Origin: Buddleja alternifolia
Lineage: Eukaryota > Streptophyta > Magnoliopsida > Lamiales > Scrophulariaceae
DNA: 64,000 nucleotides
Direction: 5' to 3'
Assembly (NCBI GenBank): GCA_019426215.1
Contig: CM033401.1
Location: 15,629,134 to 15,693,133, forward strand
Numbering within the stretch: the stretch's first letter is position 1; every line of letters begins with the position of its first letter. Under the pieces are notes generated by a model. It ran no database searches. It was given only the letters and a program-made list of their open reading frames with translations, and was not told the origin of the DNA. The position numbers and the translations under genes were made by a program. Shown here piece after piece: positions 11,612 through 23,821 of this stretch.

Positions 11612-12105
11612 TGATGTGGGCCAAAAATGTCCAGGGGTATTTTAGTAATTTACACATCCCCGAGTCGGGTCGAGGCGCCCACCACGGGTCAAAGCCCGCG
11701 TTGGAAGGATTGGCCAAGCCCAAAAAGGGCTGGCAATTCATTAAGCATAATAAGGTTATTCCTCTAGCCTAAAAATAATAATAATTAAATCAAGCCTATG
11801 GGGCTAATGACAAGATAGGGCCCATAACCCACAACCAGCTCCTTATAAATACCTCAAAGGAGCTGAAGTTGGCTCATTATCTACTCCCCCACTAAAAATA
11901 CACTGGCAATAGCCAGTAACCCCAGTAACGAACTACGAATTGACTTGATCCCACATCGTTTGGGTACATATGCGGCTCGAAGTAACCAAGTGCAGTCTAT
12001 ACAAAAACCAACCTTCAAGCTAGTCTGTCGTGAGTTGGATCGGTTCCTCCACCCCACGTGGTTGAACACGTGATATTCATACTCTGACGATTTTTACCAT
12101 CATCA
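11612..12105 (+). mobile_element. 3' LTR of the Tat element (494 bp)
   Basis: It starts TGATGTGGG after a purine tract and ends CCATCATCA, giving TGATG...CATCA termini. A TATA box (about 11844-11851) lies in the centre. The next base (12106) begins SIRE copia LTR sequence about 138 bp from that LTR's own start, so the Tat element inserted into the SIRE LTR. The partner LTR is outside the window. Confidence 0.8.
11837..11864 (+). promoter_or_regulatory. TATA box within an 8-bp inverted repeat
   Basis: AGCTCCTT (11837-11844) and AAGGAGCT (11857-11864) are perfect inverted arms. The 12-nt loop, with the last arm base, holds the TATAAATA core. The first transcribed bases would include the right arm. 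Confidence 0.6.
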
Positions 12106-12732
12106 GTTTTTTATCTTTATAGTTTTAGACTAGTATCTAGCGTTTGAGTTATGATAGAATTCTAAGTGAGGCTATCAAAGTGAAATCGAAGATCAGCGTC
12201 TGAAGACTTTGAAGATAAGCTATTTTTTAAAGCGGCTGCCTAGCACCTGAGAATCATTTAAGATGATCATGTCACAAGCGTCTGTCTTCACTTTGTTGAA
12301 GTTGTCTTTGTGAAGCTTTGTGATTCATTATAGTGAATTCCTCCTGTGTGGAAAGGAGTAGAAGGACGTAGCTGAAATTACACAAATCCAGTGAACCTTA
12401 CTATTCTCGTGTCTTTCATTATTTACTGTTTTATTGCTTTATCCATTATCATCTACGTACATTATCATAAAGCATACTTTCATAAATCTAAAAGAGCAAC
12501 TAAGTACTTTCTAAGCGCCTGCTTATTCACATTAAAAGACTTGTACAAATCTTCTGTTGTGCTAACCCTGATATAAGTGTTGAGCGCCTGATCCATCTTG
12601 ATCAAGTACTCAAAGATATTATCTAAGTTATCTTTCTCAAAAACAACTCTAATAATTCGAAAAGAATTTCAGGGTCTATTCAACCCCCCCCCCAACCTTC
12701 TAGACTCTTTCGTATGCCACTTATGACCAACA
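12106..12732 (+). mobile_element. Remnant of the SIRE 5' LTR
   Basis: It aligns with the 3' LTR from position 139 of the LTR onward (matching 61137) and ends GACCAACA. An internal deletion of roughly 670 bp, including the TATA region, lies near 12293 where 'tcttcactt' meets 'tgttgaagttg'. The first 138 bp were separated by insertion of the Tat element. The short open frame 12391-12576 has a twin in the 3' LTR and is only LTR sequence. Confidence 0.8.
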
Positions 12733-12734
12733 AG

Positions 12735-12746
12735 TGGTATCAGAGC
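12735..12746 (+). promoter_or_regulatory. tRNA-iMet primer-binding site of the SIRE element
   Basis: TGGTATCAGAGC follows the LTR end after two bases. It complements the 3' end of plant initiator tRNA-Met, the usual primer of copia elements. Confidence 0.9.
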
Positions 12747-12830
12747 GGATGTAGTTGAAATTTTTCATATTTCCAAGCATAACTGCTTGCTTAGATCCTT
12801 TTAAAATCTAGTTGCTTTAATCTTTCTTTC

Positions 12831-15044
12831 ATGGCATTTTCAAAAGTACCTAAGTTGACCGAGTCAAATTATGACTCATGGAAGGTCAAAGTATTCACTT
12901 ATCTTTGTTCTTGTCATGATGAAATGCATGATATCATTTCAGATGGGTCCATTCAAATTTTGAAAGTCATCACTAGAGTTCCAGGAGCCACAGAAGAGAC
13001 CCCAAACAATTATGTTGAAAAGTCTAAGCGTGAGTGGTCTACAGATGAGCGCCGTAGAGCAAATTTGGATAATGTTGGTCAAAACACTCTATATACAGCC
13101 ATCGGTGACAATGACGATTTGTTTAAAAAGGCCAAGTCGTATTCTACAACTAAGGTGATATGGGACAAGTTGGCTATAATCTGTGGTAGGTCAGCTCAGA
13201 TCAAAGAGAACAAACTTTCGATTGCTAAGAAAAAGGTTCAATAGTTTCAAGACGTTGCCCAATTAGACGCTAGAACAGTTGGATATAAGATTTACTGCTC
13301 TCGTTACAGAGTTAATGTCTCTAGGCATGGATTTGCAAAATCGAGAAATGGTGGTTAAGATTTTCAGAAGTCTCCCTAGTAGATTTAATGAAAACGACGG
13401 CTATGAGAGAATAAAAAATATTGGATCTTATAAGTCCAGAAGATGCTTTTTCAGAACTCAAGGCTTTTGAGTTTGAGTTAAATTCAGCGAGTGATGCAGT
13501 TAGTCCAGTGATAGAATTTGGAGCGCTAATAGCGTCAGTTAAGGGTAAATCTGGTAATAAGGGAAAGGTGTCAGATCTCAGTGAGGAAAAGGAGTTAGCA
13601 TTGCTAAATAAAATCAAAAAGTTTCTGAAATATGAGAAGAAAGGAAAAACTCCAAAGCATTAAGGATAGAATTCCTCTCAAGCATCTCCTCCCGCTCAAC
13701 AATAGTATCAAGCGCCTCAATATTCTGCCCCTCCTCCTTTAGCGCTGATTTAGTACCAAGCGTCTTCCCCTTAGAATCACTCAGCGCCAGTGGTCTCAAA
13801 ACCAAAAACTGCAAGATTAACAAAAGATGAAAACTAATCGTTGTTATAATTGCAGGAAACCAGGGCACTACCAAGTAATTGCCCTTATCCAAACGTATCC
13901 AAGCCCACAAGGCAGGATTACATGGATAGAAACCAATTTAGGAGCAAACTTCATCAACAAGGTTTGCTAGCGAAACCAGAACCAACGTTCGCACCTGAAG
14001 ATTTGGAGTCTTCAGAAGAGAGTAGTGATGATGATGAGCCAGTGGATGATTCATCGTTAATCTGTCTCATGGAGAGAGATGATAAAGCGTCTTCAGACTC
14101 ACTATCTGAGGTAAATACTGAATTAGCTTATCTTCTCTCTTATGAAGAATTGCTTGACAAAGTAAAATAATATTATAAAGATTGTCAAGATGCCGCCAGA
14201 CTATATCAGAATCACTTTGATGAGATATCAGCGCTCAGAGGTGAAAACGTGACACTCAAGGCAGAGTTGCAAGTTCAGCAACAATGCATTGAGAAGAACC
14301 AATCACTTGAGACTGAAATCACTCAATTGAAAGGTGATCTTGATATGGTAGTCAAAAGAGAAGCTGAGCTGATTGCTAGACTTGCTAAATCAGAGCAACT
14401 CGTCTCATCATTTTCTAAAGCGTCAAGAAAGCTAGACAATATGACTGAGGTAACAAGATTATTTGGTGAAAAGACCGGTTTAGGACACAATAAATTTGGT
14501 AAACAACCAAACAAATCCATTGTTATGGAAAACAACAAAGGAAAGGGTGTGTTCTTTGTTGAGAAAAGTTCAAAGAGTAAAACACCTATTGAATCGAAGG
14601 ATAATAGTACGAGGCCAAATGAGAAAGCCAAAGCTGACTCAGGCAAGGGAAAGATGAAAGTGAATGATTCACAAAGAAAGGTTTATCCAAACGCTCAAAA
14701 GGCTAAGGACAAACCTTGCCACTGTGAATCAAACGCTAATCGTCAAGCACCCGAGGTGCACCCTAAGCCAGCGCCAAGGAAATACTAGTGTCAATATCCA
14801 CAACGATCAAGGTCATATTATCAATACTATGATGACTATGATTCCGATTGGGATTATGATTACTATTATAATCAAGAATATTATTATGCACCCAACAAGC
14901 GCACACAACACAAGGTGAAACCCAAAATGGCTAATCCTCCCGCAATGAAGACTAAGCAAATATGGGTTCCTAAAGTTCTAATTCAGACTAACGCTACTAA
15001 TGTTAAAGGACCTAAGTCACAATGGGTACCTAAAAAGAACTAGA
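12831..15044 (+). pseudogene. gag of the SIRE element (broken)
   Basis: ATG at 12831 opens MAFSKVPKLTESNYDSWK, a typical copia Gag start. A TAG at 13242 and a frameshift move to 13279-13470 and then 13421-13663. A zinc knuckle (CYNCRKPGH...C) near 13838 is split by a 1-nt shift. A long acidic and coiled-coil C-terminal part (13850-14788) has in-frame stops near 14167 and 14786. A Tyr/Asp-rich tail continues to 15044. Such an extended Gag C-terminus is usual in SIRE. Gag would form the particle shell and bind RNA. At least four lesions make this copy inactive. Confidence 0.8.
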
Positions 15045-15056
15045 ACTGCCCTTTGA

Positions 15057-15412
15057 ATGCAGGTACCTAGAGCCAGAGCCGATACATCTACTTGGTACAT
15101 CGATAGTGGGTCGTCAAGGCACATGACAGACTTAAAGGATCTCTTGATCAACTATTGTGTAACCAATGGTCCTCAGGTTGTATTTGGTGACAACTCCAAA
15201 GGTAAAACCAAAGGTATAGGTACTGTGCATAGGGGAAACATCATGATAAATGATGTATATTATGTTGAAGGTCTTATTCTTTTAAGCATAAGTCAATTTT
15301 GTGATAAAATATTTTAAGTAAAATTTTCAAGTGACTATTGCTATATTAATGACGCTAAGACCAGATCTACTAAATTGAAAGGAAAAAGAACAAACAATAT
15401 TTATTTGGTAGA
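15057..15412 (+). pseudogene. Aspartic protease of the SIRE element
   Basis: The frame 15057-15317 contains WYIDSGSSRHMT, the retropepsin-like D-S-G site of copia elements, and continues GTVHRGNIMINDVYYVEGL. A stop at 15315 cuts it from the integrase frame that opens at 15413. It would process the Gag-Pol polyprotein. The active-site residues look intact but the reading frame does not continue. Confidence 0.75.
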
Positions 15413-16330
15413 TTGGGTTCAACAATTGATAACAACCCAACATGCTTTGTGGCTAAAAGTGAATCTAAACCAGGTTGGTTAGGGCATAGAAAAATGAATC
15501 ACCTCAACTTTAAAACAATCTCTCAGCTTATTATGCTAAATCTTCTAGAGGGATTACCTAAAGGACCTTTTCATAAGGATCGCCTTTGTGACGCTTGTCA
15601 AATGGGCAAACAAGTTGAATCATCTTTCAAGAGAAAGACTTGTCTATCTACCTTTAGGATACTTGAACTACTTCACATGGATCTGTTTGGACCTGTTCAA
15701 ATGATTAGTGTGAGTGGTAAAAAGTACTCTTTGGTGATAGTAGATGATTTCTCTCGATTTATATGGGTGGAATTTCTTTCATCCAAAGATGAAACATGTG
15801 ACAAGCTCACAACACTTATTCGGCAACTTCAAACCTTGAAAAATCTTAAGTTGCAAGAATAAGGAGCGATCATGGTACTGAGTTTACTAACAAGATTGTT
15901 AAGAAGCTTTGTGAAGAAAATGGAATACATCATGAGTATTCAACTCCTAGAACTCCTCAACAGAACGGTGTTGCTGAGCTTCGGAACAGAACGCTAAAGG
16001 AAGCCGCTAGGATTGATGTTAGTTGAGTCCAAGCTTGCTCCTAGGTTTTGGGCCGAGGCGATCAAAACTACGTGTTATACTCAAAATCGTTGCATGATCA
16101 ACAAACAACATGGTAAAACACCATATGAACTATGGAAGGGATGTGAGCTAAATGTTTCATATTTTCACGCCTTTGGTTCAAAATGCTTTATTCATAAGAA
16201 TGGATCCCAAAGCCTAAATAGATTTGGTCCTAAAGCAGATGAGGGAATCTTTCTAGGCTACGCCAAAAAAAGAAAGAATTTTCGCATTCTCAATAAGATC
16301 AAATCGAAGGTTGAGGAATCTATTTTTTGA
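15413..16330 (+). pseudogene. Integrase of the SIRE element (frameshifted)
   Basis: The zinc-binding part is seen as WLGHRKMNHLN and CDACQMGK. The core has MDLFGP with the first Asp. A frameshift near 15858 gives a stop just before RSDHGTEF, which holds the second Asp. PQQNGVAELRN holds the Glu. Another shift near 16010 leads to 16013-16330 with the C-terminal GIFLGYAKK box. The D, D and E triad is retained, but two shifts prevent a full protein. Confidence 0.8.
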
Positions 16331-17082
16331 TGATGCTAACCAAGAGCCGAGTAAGGTTAACACTAATGATGTAGGAGTTGAAGATTAGTGCCATCAAGCG
16401 TCCAAGTTAATTATTGATGATGAAAGTGATGATGATGATGAGATCTTTGTGTCCGTTCCTAAGGTTACTCGTGAGACTATTAAGGATAATATTGTAAGAT
16501 CTATTGATGATCATGAAGAGAATGATCATCAAGAGCAAAATAGAATTTATGAACTTGAAGCACCTGTGCAAGAGGTTAATGGGAATGCAATGCAAGATCA
16601 AGCTCCGCAACAACCTCTAAAGCCGTTCTAGCCAGATAGACTATGGCTACGAGATCATCCACCTGAGCAAATATTGGAGCTCCTGTGAGGACTAGAGCTG
16701 CTACTTTCAATGAGGCCATGTTCGCGAGTTTCTTATCTCAAATGGAACCTAAGAAAGTGGTTGAAGCGCTAAGTGATCCTAGTTGGCCTGAAGCCATGCA
16801 AGAAAAGATTAGTCAGTTTGAGCATAGTAAGGTTTGGATGCCAATACTAAGGCCAACTCACCAAGGATTTATTGGGACTAGATAGGTTTACAGAAACAAG
16901 ATGGATGAGAATGGTATTGTCATAAGGAACAAAGCTAGACTTGTCGCTCAAGGATATTGCCAAGAAGAGGGTATGGATTTTCATGAGATATTTGCTCCCG
17001 TCACCCGTCTTGAAGCAATTCGCATGTTTCTTGCATATGCAGCTTTCAACAAGTTGACCATGTATCAAATGGACGTGAAGAG
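16331..17082 (+). pseudogene. N-terminal half of the SIRE reverse transcriptase
   Basis: An acidic linker (16331-16620) precedes RT. The frame 16685-16885 shows DPSWPEAMQEKISQF. A TAG at 16883 is followed in frame by 16901-17082: [13 protein letters not shown], then [18 protein letters not shown], then YQMDVKS. The gene stops at 17082, where the copia element with TSD AAGAG is inserted. The next residues are found at 34263 and again at 54786. Confidence 0.85.
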
Positions 17083-20073
17083 TGTTCGGATCGGTACAAC
17101 CCCCGGGGACGCTGGCGCAACGAAAAATGTATAATTTAAAAAAATAAACCAGCAACCCCGAAATTAGGGCTAGGTCGACATGGTATCATCGACTTCAAAA
17201 CTATACTAGAAGATGGTTTACTCGTGTTTACCCCTTCTAGACCTTAAGCAACATCTTTTTAAGCTACTACCTGCTACAGTCTTCGAATTGGATTTGCCTT
17301 AGCGCCCCAAGTGTTGTGCCTCTGAGATGTATCAACACCTTAGCTCCTACCCTCGATTATCTCCACCAGTGTTAACAAAGAGATTATCGAATTTTGGCTT
17401 TTTGAGGAAAAAGGTTTAGGAATTAATTTTAGTGTTCTTCGCACTCGACACATGAGTTTAAAGAATTCTTGTGAAAGAAAAATTGGAGGAGAATAAATGA
17501 AAAGGACTTGTATAATTTTTTTTTATCAATCCTTCATTAATTTTAAAAGAGGTGGAACACATATATATATAGAGTCCACCTAGGGTAAACCACACATACA
17601 TACACATGCCTCTCACCCAAAAATTTAGGGTAGGCGTGCGTGTATATGTGTATATATATATATATTGTATTTTCCTTTTTTTTATTCTCTTTCCTTGGTT
17701 AGTTGGACTCTTTCCAACTAATTAGATATTACCATATCTATTAATATCCTAACATATATCATATAAGATCTTCCCTTTTTAATTAGTTACCTTAACCAAT
17801 TAAAAGATCCTACTAAATATATTTATAAGATATTAATTAATATATATATATATATATATTTACAAACTTGGTGAGCAAGATAAATCTTTCCACCAAATCC
17901 TCACATACGCATACACACGCCACACATGCACACATGTATATACATATATATATATATATTATTTTATTTCTTTCTCTTATTAATTAATGTCCTTCCCAAT
18001 TTAATATTTCAATATTAAATTATAGGACCATTAATTAATACCATTAAATTAATTCACTTTTCTTTATTAATTAATCCCTCCATTAATTTACAATGAATTA
18101 ACTAGCCAATAGGTACTATACTCAGTTATGTGTGTGACCCCTCAGGCTCGTTAACAAGCTAGCAATAAGTCCTCCTTTAGGCTTGATTAATTATTGTAAA
18201 TAATTAACTAGACTTTGGATTAATTTCACCAAATTAACCCAAGGCACCTATTGGTCATGGCTCGATGTCTAGCAACGTCGCCACGACTTCCTAGATATCA
18301 ACGATGTAAAGCAAACCTATCCGAGTTACGATTGTCATGTGAGTAGAATTCCTTCATTAGTTTCCCGTCTATAGTCTAGGGTATGGCGACAGTCAAACCC
18401 TAATAACCTTAGAAACTATGACTGTGTTGTGACATCTAATGATCCAGTCTTCTAATCCAGGACCACCAATCCCTCTTAGAAGACAATTGCTTTGATCAAA
18501 GACTTTATCTATCATTTAGATTCTCTCAACAACATAGGGAATACCGGGTACTTGTAACCCTGGATGAATCCCTCTACGACTGCCACTTGTTTTGCTATAC
18601 TATTCGACTATACCCAACATACACGTCGTATGACTCTCCTGGAGTGCACGTTCATATCAATGCATAGTGGATAGTACCCTTTCCAATGACATCTCAGGTC
18701 TAAGGACTAATCTCACAGTACGAAACCCAAGGGCTCTATGTTCGATAGCACCAACTAGGAGTCCTTTAGCGGGGCCATTTCCATAATCAAAGTATAAATC
18801 TTCATACATGTATTTCCATACAAACCATCGACTGTTAGGATTATGCCCTCAGATGCCATAGAGGATAAAATGATAGGGCATCTTTCTTGTAATGAACTTA
18901 TTTGATAATAAAGGCATTATTTAGTTTTCACTTAAATCTTATCTGCATCTATAAGTTGTGTAAAACGTTTTGTCCATGTTTTCAGTGCGAGAGATCGGTC
19001 TTGATTACTAAAAATTAGTTCGCAAGTAATATGAAGTCTTTAATGGACAAATGAAGACTTAGAACTCTTGTACAATCTTAGCTTTGACATGGGAGTGCCA
19101 GTCGAGTATCATGGGATGGTAGGAGCTTAAGATTGTAGGCACATCAGTGGAGCTAATATGCTTGAACACGACTTGCATCGGTTCTGTCACATGGGTTTTC
19201 ACTCTGTGACGGTCAATGACAGAACTGATTATGCGTAATAGGTATAAGTGAACCTTTGGCCTGAAGTATCAGGCTGAAGATGCACTTGTGACGTCATGTA
19301 TTTCATTAGAGTAGTTAGACCCAATTAACCCGTTGGTGGGGTCGACTTCAAAATGCGGTTTGATGGCAAGTGGTAGTCTTAGCTGATATCTAACATGGGA
19401 TTTGTTCTCTCATAAGTGAGTGGGAAAGTACCCTATGTGATTATAGATAAATAGAGATCAAAGTCTTTGGCCAAAGCAAAAAGAGATGATTGTGCGAGGC
19501 ACTAAATCGATCTCATTGATCTCGTATTATTATAACTAATATATATGGTCAAGTCCAGTGAGTTTGACATAGCCATGACTCTCACTTGACTGGAGTACGT
19601 GAACAAAGGGTTTATACTTATACGATATTTACGATTGGAAGGTTGTGGAATGATCCAATCATTCGATTTCGTTTGGGCTACGAAGTGAACCATGTGACTG
19701 GCTAGGTGTTATCCACTTCCTTTGGTTTCTTCTCATTGCCAAACAAAATGAACCCAAAGAGTCGCCCTAAAGGATTGATAAAGAAAAATGAATAAAGGAC
19801 TTTCTATTTTTCTTCTAAGAGTTTTAATTTATTGGATAAATTAAATAATTGATTATTCACTATATGAAATAATTAATTATAAGGATAAGATTAATTATGA
19901 ATTAATTTTCGTTGGAAATAAATTAATGAATTAATTTATCTAATTAATTTGGTTATTTAATTAATTAAATTATTTATTGAATATAATAAATTATTAATTA
20001 AATAGATAATTAATTAAAACAAAAGAAGCGCCAAGTCCATATTGGGCATCCATGAGAACGCCTATAAGGTCAA

Positions 20074-20099
20074 GTTGGGCATCCATAAGGATGCCCAAC
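20074..20099 (+). repeat. Perfect 11-bp hairpin upstream of the solo-LTR TATA box
   Basis: GTTGGGCATCC (20074-20084) and GGATGCCCAAC (20089-20099) pair perfectly around the loop ATAA. Another partial copy of the arm, TTGGGCATCCAT, lies at 20042-20053. The hairpin ends 43 bp before the TATA box. Confidence 0.75.
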
Positions 20100-20142
20100 A
20101 TACAAGGTATCTTTTGTTTGTCTTGGTCAATAAGTCATGAGA

Positions 20143-20150
20143 TATAAAAG
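20143..20150 (+). promoter_or_regulatory. TATA box of the solo LTR
   Basis: TATAAAAG lies about 1310 bp into the LTR, after AT-rich U3 sequence. It is the best core promoter candidate on the + strand. Confidence 0.55.
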
Positions 20151-20627
20151 GAGTCTTTGACCTAAAACAAGACAGAGACTTGCATAACTCTCCTAGAAAG
20201 AAAAGAACAAAATCCTCCTCCCTCTCTCTATATTAGCCGTCACCCCTTAGAGAAAATAAGTGGAAATTTTTCGTCAATCCGTGCATGATAATTTAGAGAC
20301 AACGTAATTTCGTTGTTCAGATCAAAATTCAAGAAAGTCAACGAATTCAAGAATTGAAGATTACACGAGGATTGTAGAAATTGAGACTTCATCAATTCGA
20401 GTTTTAGAGGAGGAATCGGATTCTCCAACCACTTCGCTTCAACGGGTAAGTAGTTAATCGTTACGCGAAATAATATATTTGAATATGCGATCGAAGAGTT
20501 TAAACTTTAGGTTTTAAATTAAATTTTTGAAATCCTTCGCTGCGTTTAATTCGATTTTTTGCGTAACCCAACATCGACAATGGTACACGTCGACCTCTTG
20601 GCATCATTGAGGAGGTCTGAGTATAAT

Positions 20628-21205
20628 TGATGTGAGTAGAAATCCGTCTTTGGGCCAAGCTGGGTAGTCCAATACCTTATGGGCCCAAGCCCAATGGTTT
20701 TATAGACTTGGATCATTCTAGAAGATATTATATTCGGACATACTTAGCTGGAGGCCCCGACGACCAGACCTGCACAGGTAGGGCAGCGTTAATTATGGAC
20801 AGCCTGGAGACAAGATCTAATCAATCACCAACCTTGCCAAATATAGACCTGCGGAGATCAGGCCCGAGATTCTATATATTTACCATTTATACCTTATTAA
20901 ATATATCCCAAAATAGAGGGATCATGATTTATTCTTATTACCTTATGTATTTTAGGCATAGTTGACTTACCATTCTAGTCCACCCATTAATTACTTGTAT
21001 AAATACCCCCTATGAGGATGAATAAACCAAGCTACAAATTACACCCGTGGACGTAGGTCTTCATTAGACCGAACCACGTTAAATCTCTTGTCATTTACAT
21101 TATTGCTCTTATATTATATATATATATATATTAAATCTCACTATAACACTCATATTCTCCCATATATTAATATAAATATTATTGATGTGAAACCCACACA
21201 CATCA
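20628..21205 (+). mobile_element. 5' LTR of the pol-less Tat element (578 bp)
   Basis: It begins TGATGTGAGTAG, ends CACACATCA, and is followed by the PBS. A TATA box (20998-21005, TATAAATA) lies before a (TA)n run. It differs from the 3' LTR by only a handful of substitutions, which indicates a fairly recent insertion. Confidence 0.9.
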
Positions 21206-21207
21206 AT

Positions 21208-21224
21208 TGGCGCCGTCTGTGGGA
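21208..21224 (+). promoter_or_regulatory. Primer-binding site of the pol-less Tat element
   Basis: TGGCGCCGTCTGTGGGA starts two bases after the LTR end. This PBS form is common in plant Tat elements. I do not name the tRNA with certainty. Confidence 0.75.
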
Positions 21225-22389
21225 ATATTGAGCGAGACGTGAGTTATTTTTATGGTTCTAGTAAGTTGTTTGTCACGAATTAGAGGATGGAGCAAGGTGT
21301 TGATGGATCAATTAAGTTGGCAAGAGATTGGCCGAGAAAGGCACACATTTTTCTTTTTTCTTTTTTCTACGCAGAGAACTCCTGGATGCTACAGGTTTAT
21401 AATTTCAATTTTTATGCATTTGATAAAGGTGGAATTCTGGTAAAATTAATCAATGTCTTTGAAAAATTAATCATGGAGATGTGAATAGCTTTGAAAAGCA
21501 CGTGGCCTACAACACTTAAAATTTCCTTTCAATCCATTCTGTTGAGGCCCAATTCTTAAAATTTTAGAGTAACAAAAGTGATGCAAGATTTATATAATTT
21601 GTCTTTTGTTTAATTGGTTATATCATGCACAATATAGAAGCTATTATGGTTAAGTTTAGAAAAATAGCAAAAGGTTTTGCACAACCACATTATACTTTGT
21701 TATCTTAATTACCAAAAATGCATTTTGAAAAGCAAGTTTGTTTAATGGTTTGAGTTTAAGGATAAATGTTCACATTGCCACTTGAGAAATTATTGTCCAA
21801 ATTCCATAAATTTGGTTGACAAATCACTGTGAGGGACAAGTTTATTCGGGGCTAATAATTCCAGCGTGCTTATTCAACATGTGGAGGAAATTTTAATTAT
21901 TCTTGAAAATATATGGTGAGGTGGTCTCTAACGTGAAGAATTTAACCAAGTTGCTAAGTTTTCATCACATCTTTTGTTCTTCGGCCATTTTACGGGATTA
22001 ACTCTCAAACATGTTTAGTTAATACAAATGGAATTCCCTTATTGTATAATGTTATGTCATTTTTTGTGGAGTAACACATGGAGTAAATTGTGGAGTATCA
22101 TAGATAATTTTCACGCTTATATTATTTCCTTTTTTATGTTGTTGAGTGGAGTAGGAAAGTTAAGACACATGGAATAAGATCATTATCTTAAATTACATTA
22201 CTTTTAATTATTGAATAAGTCAAGCTACTTACCATGTTTATATTATTTTCTTAAATGCTCAATTATCTTATAACATTGAAAGGGAAGGTCAAAATAAAAA
22301 GGTGAATCTCTAGATCCCCACTAATATGATTATAGCATAAATTCCCGCCTGGAGAAGAACAGTCTACACTTGAGACACCGGCGCACCTG
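21225..22389 (+). other. Leader of the pol-less Tat element
   Basis: This is AT-rich sequence between the PBS and gag. Short open frames (21252-21443, 21287-21484) overlap and have no recognisable domain. I see no structure that needs its own entry. Confidence 0.5.
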
Positions 22390-23820
22390 GTGAGGCGTTT
22401 GGTAAACGACTTGCAAGATCCAACGTTGGGCGGTTCACCGGAAGGCCTGGCAGAGGGAAATGATGTCTCTCCTCAAAGTGTGTTGAGCATGGATCTCATC
22501 GTTCAAAGGCTAGAAGGAGTCATCATTGACAAAGCTGTCACCAAGGTAGTAGATTTTAAACTTGCAGGTGTGGCAGATCGTGCATGTAAGGGCGATTTCG
22601 TGTCCCCTCCTCAAAAGGGAATGTCCAAAGCTGGAAACGTGGAAGTTGGGGGTATCAATGACGGCACCCTGACGGAAACTCGGGCAAACTTGCTAAAAGG
22701 CCGGAATGTCCGAAAGAGGAAGGAGAGAAAGGAGGTACCGCACCTCGGAAAAAGCACTTGGCTCCAGATGAGCGTCACATTCGTTGTCTAGACCTGAAGG
22801 ATGAGGATGACCTGGCAGGTTGGGCACCCGGACCTGGACTATAGAGAGAACAAAAGCATGATGAGGAACTACATCAGCCGATGCAGCATTCGTACCACGA
22901 CATACCTAGGAAAGATGACCTGCAGAAATGCCGCTATCGGGCTCTCGATAGGCGTGACAAAGATCTGAAGGATGATGCTAGTAGCTTTGTGTCTACCAGA
23001 TCCAGCTGGGCAGACCTCGGCAGGATGGCTAAAGCAAAGGAAAAGCTGGAACAGATGGAGCTCATCGCCAAACGAATGGAAGAAGTGGAACGCAAAATGA
23101 CAGGAGGCAAGATCTAAATGGATCGGGAGATTCCATTCACGGAATCCATCATGAGGGAGGAAATGCCAAGAAACTTCAGAGTTCTTTCCATCATGACCGA
23201 TGAAGGAACGACATATCCAGAGAATCATTTATATACTTTTCAAAAACATGCTTCGCCGCACAGGTATTCGGATGTTATCAAATGCAGGGTCTTCTTGACC
23301 ACGTTGGCCAAATCTGCGCAGCAATGGTTCAACCAACTTCCTGATAGATCTATTGGATCCTTCTCGGAGTTTAGCTCAAAGTTCTTACACTAATTCGCTA
23401 GTAGCAAGACACGAGAAAACTCCTTTGAGTTTGTTCAACATAATGCAAAGAGGAGACGAGATCCTACAGGCATACGTTAGGCGTTTCAACGCAGCTACGC
23501 TGGAAGTACCATCTGCAACGTCCGACCTGAAAGTCAGTGCTTCTACGCAAGGCTTGAGGGAAGGAGATCTCTTCAAATCACTTACCAAGAGACCAGCCCT
23601 GGGCTTCGACGAATTACTCGGCCGGGCTGAAAAATACATCAACATGGAAGACGCGCAAATCAGGAAGCGATCCAAGCAGAGGAAGGATAAGCCTGAGGAT
23701 AACAATTGCAATAAGACTCGCAGAAGTGGTTGGACATCTAGTCTAGCCCCGGTGGCCTTACCTGGTCCAGGTATGCATGCCAGGTAAGAGGAGCTCATAA
23801 CTGCAGATATCAGGGTGTAG
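22390..23820 (+). pseudogene. gag of the pol-less Tat element (frameshifted)
   Basis: Pieces in different frames follow each other: 22390-22791, 22881-23117, 23118-23393 and 23353-23787. The third and fourth show the retrotransposon Gag domain (ENHLYTFQKHA, KCRVFLTTLAKSAQQWFNQLP, then GDEILQAYVRRFNAATLEV and LGRAEKYINMEDAQ). A single shift near 23390 divides the domain. No zinc knuckle is visible before the deletion point. Gag would form the particle. Confidence 0.75.
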
Positions 23821-23821
23821 A

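Larger units (their letters stand above)
626..12105 (+). mobile_element. Tat-lineage Ty3/gypsy retrotransposon (remnant, 5' part outside the window)
   Basis: The order is protease, RT, RNase H, a second RNase H-like domain, integrase, a long 3' region with an antisense gene, and the 3' LTR. That order, the extra RNase H and the antisense reading frame are hallmarks of the plant Tat lineage. The element is broken by stops and frameshifts in every domain. It is interrupted by LTR Z on the left and by a nested pair of solo LTRs (2831-6586). Its 3' LTR ends at 12105 within a SIRE copia LTR, so it inserted there. The gag gene and 5' LTR lie left of the window. Confidence 0.85.
18833..20573 (+). 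mobile_element. Solo LTR (1741 bp) with perfect 5-bp target duplication
   Basis: It begins TGTTAGGATTATG and ends AACCCAACA. TCGAC lies directly on both sides (18828-18832 and 20574-20578). Removing it restores alignment of the copia LTR around 'catcgacaatgg'. A TATA box (20143-20150) and an upstream hairpin indicate + orientation. It contains no coding sequence, PBS or PPT. It does not resemble any other LTR in the window, so the superfamily is not assigned. Confidence 0.85.

Noticed and set aside
12391..12576. 61-codon frame as a gene, with a twin at 62099-62284
   Set aside because: Both lie at the same place in the SIRE LTR, and the likeness is LTR identity.
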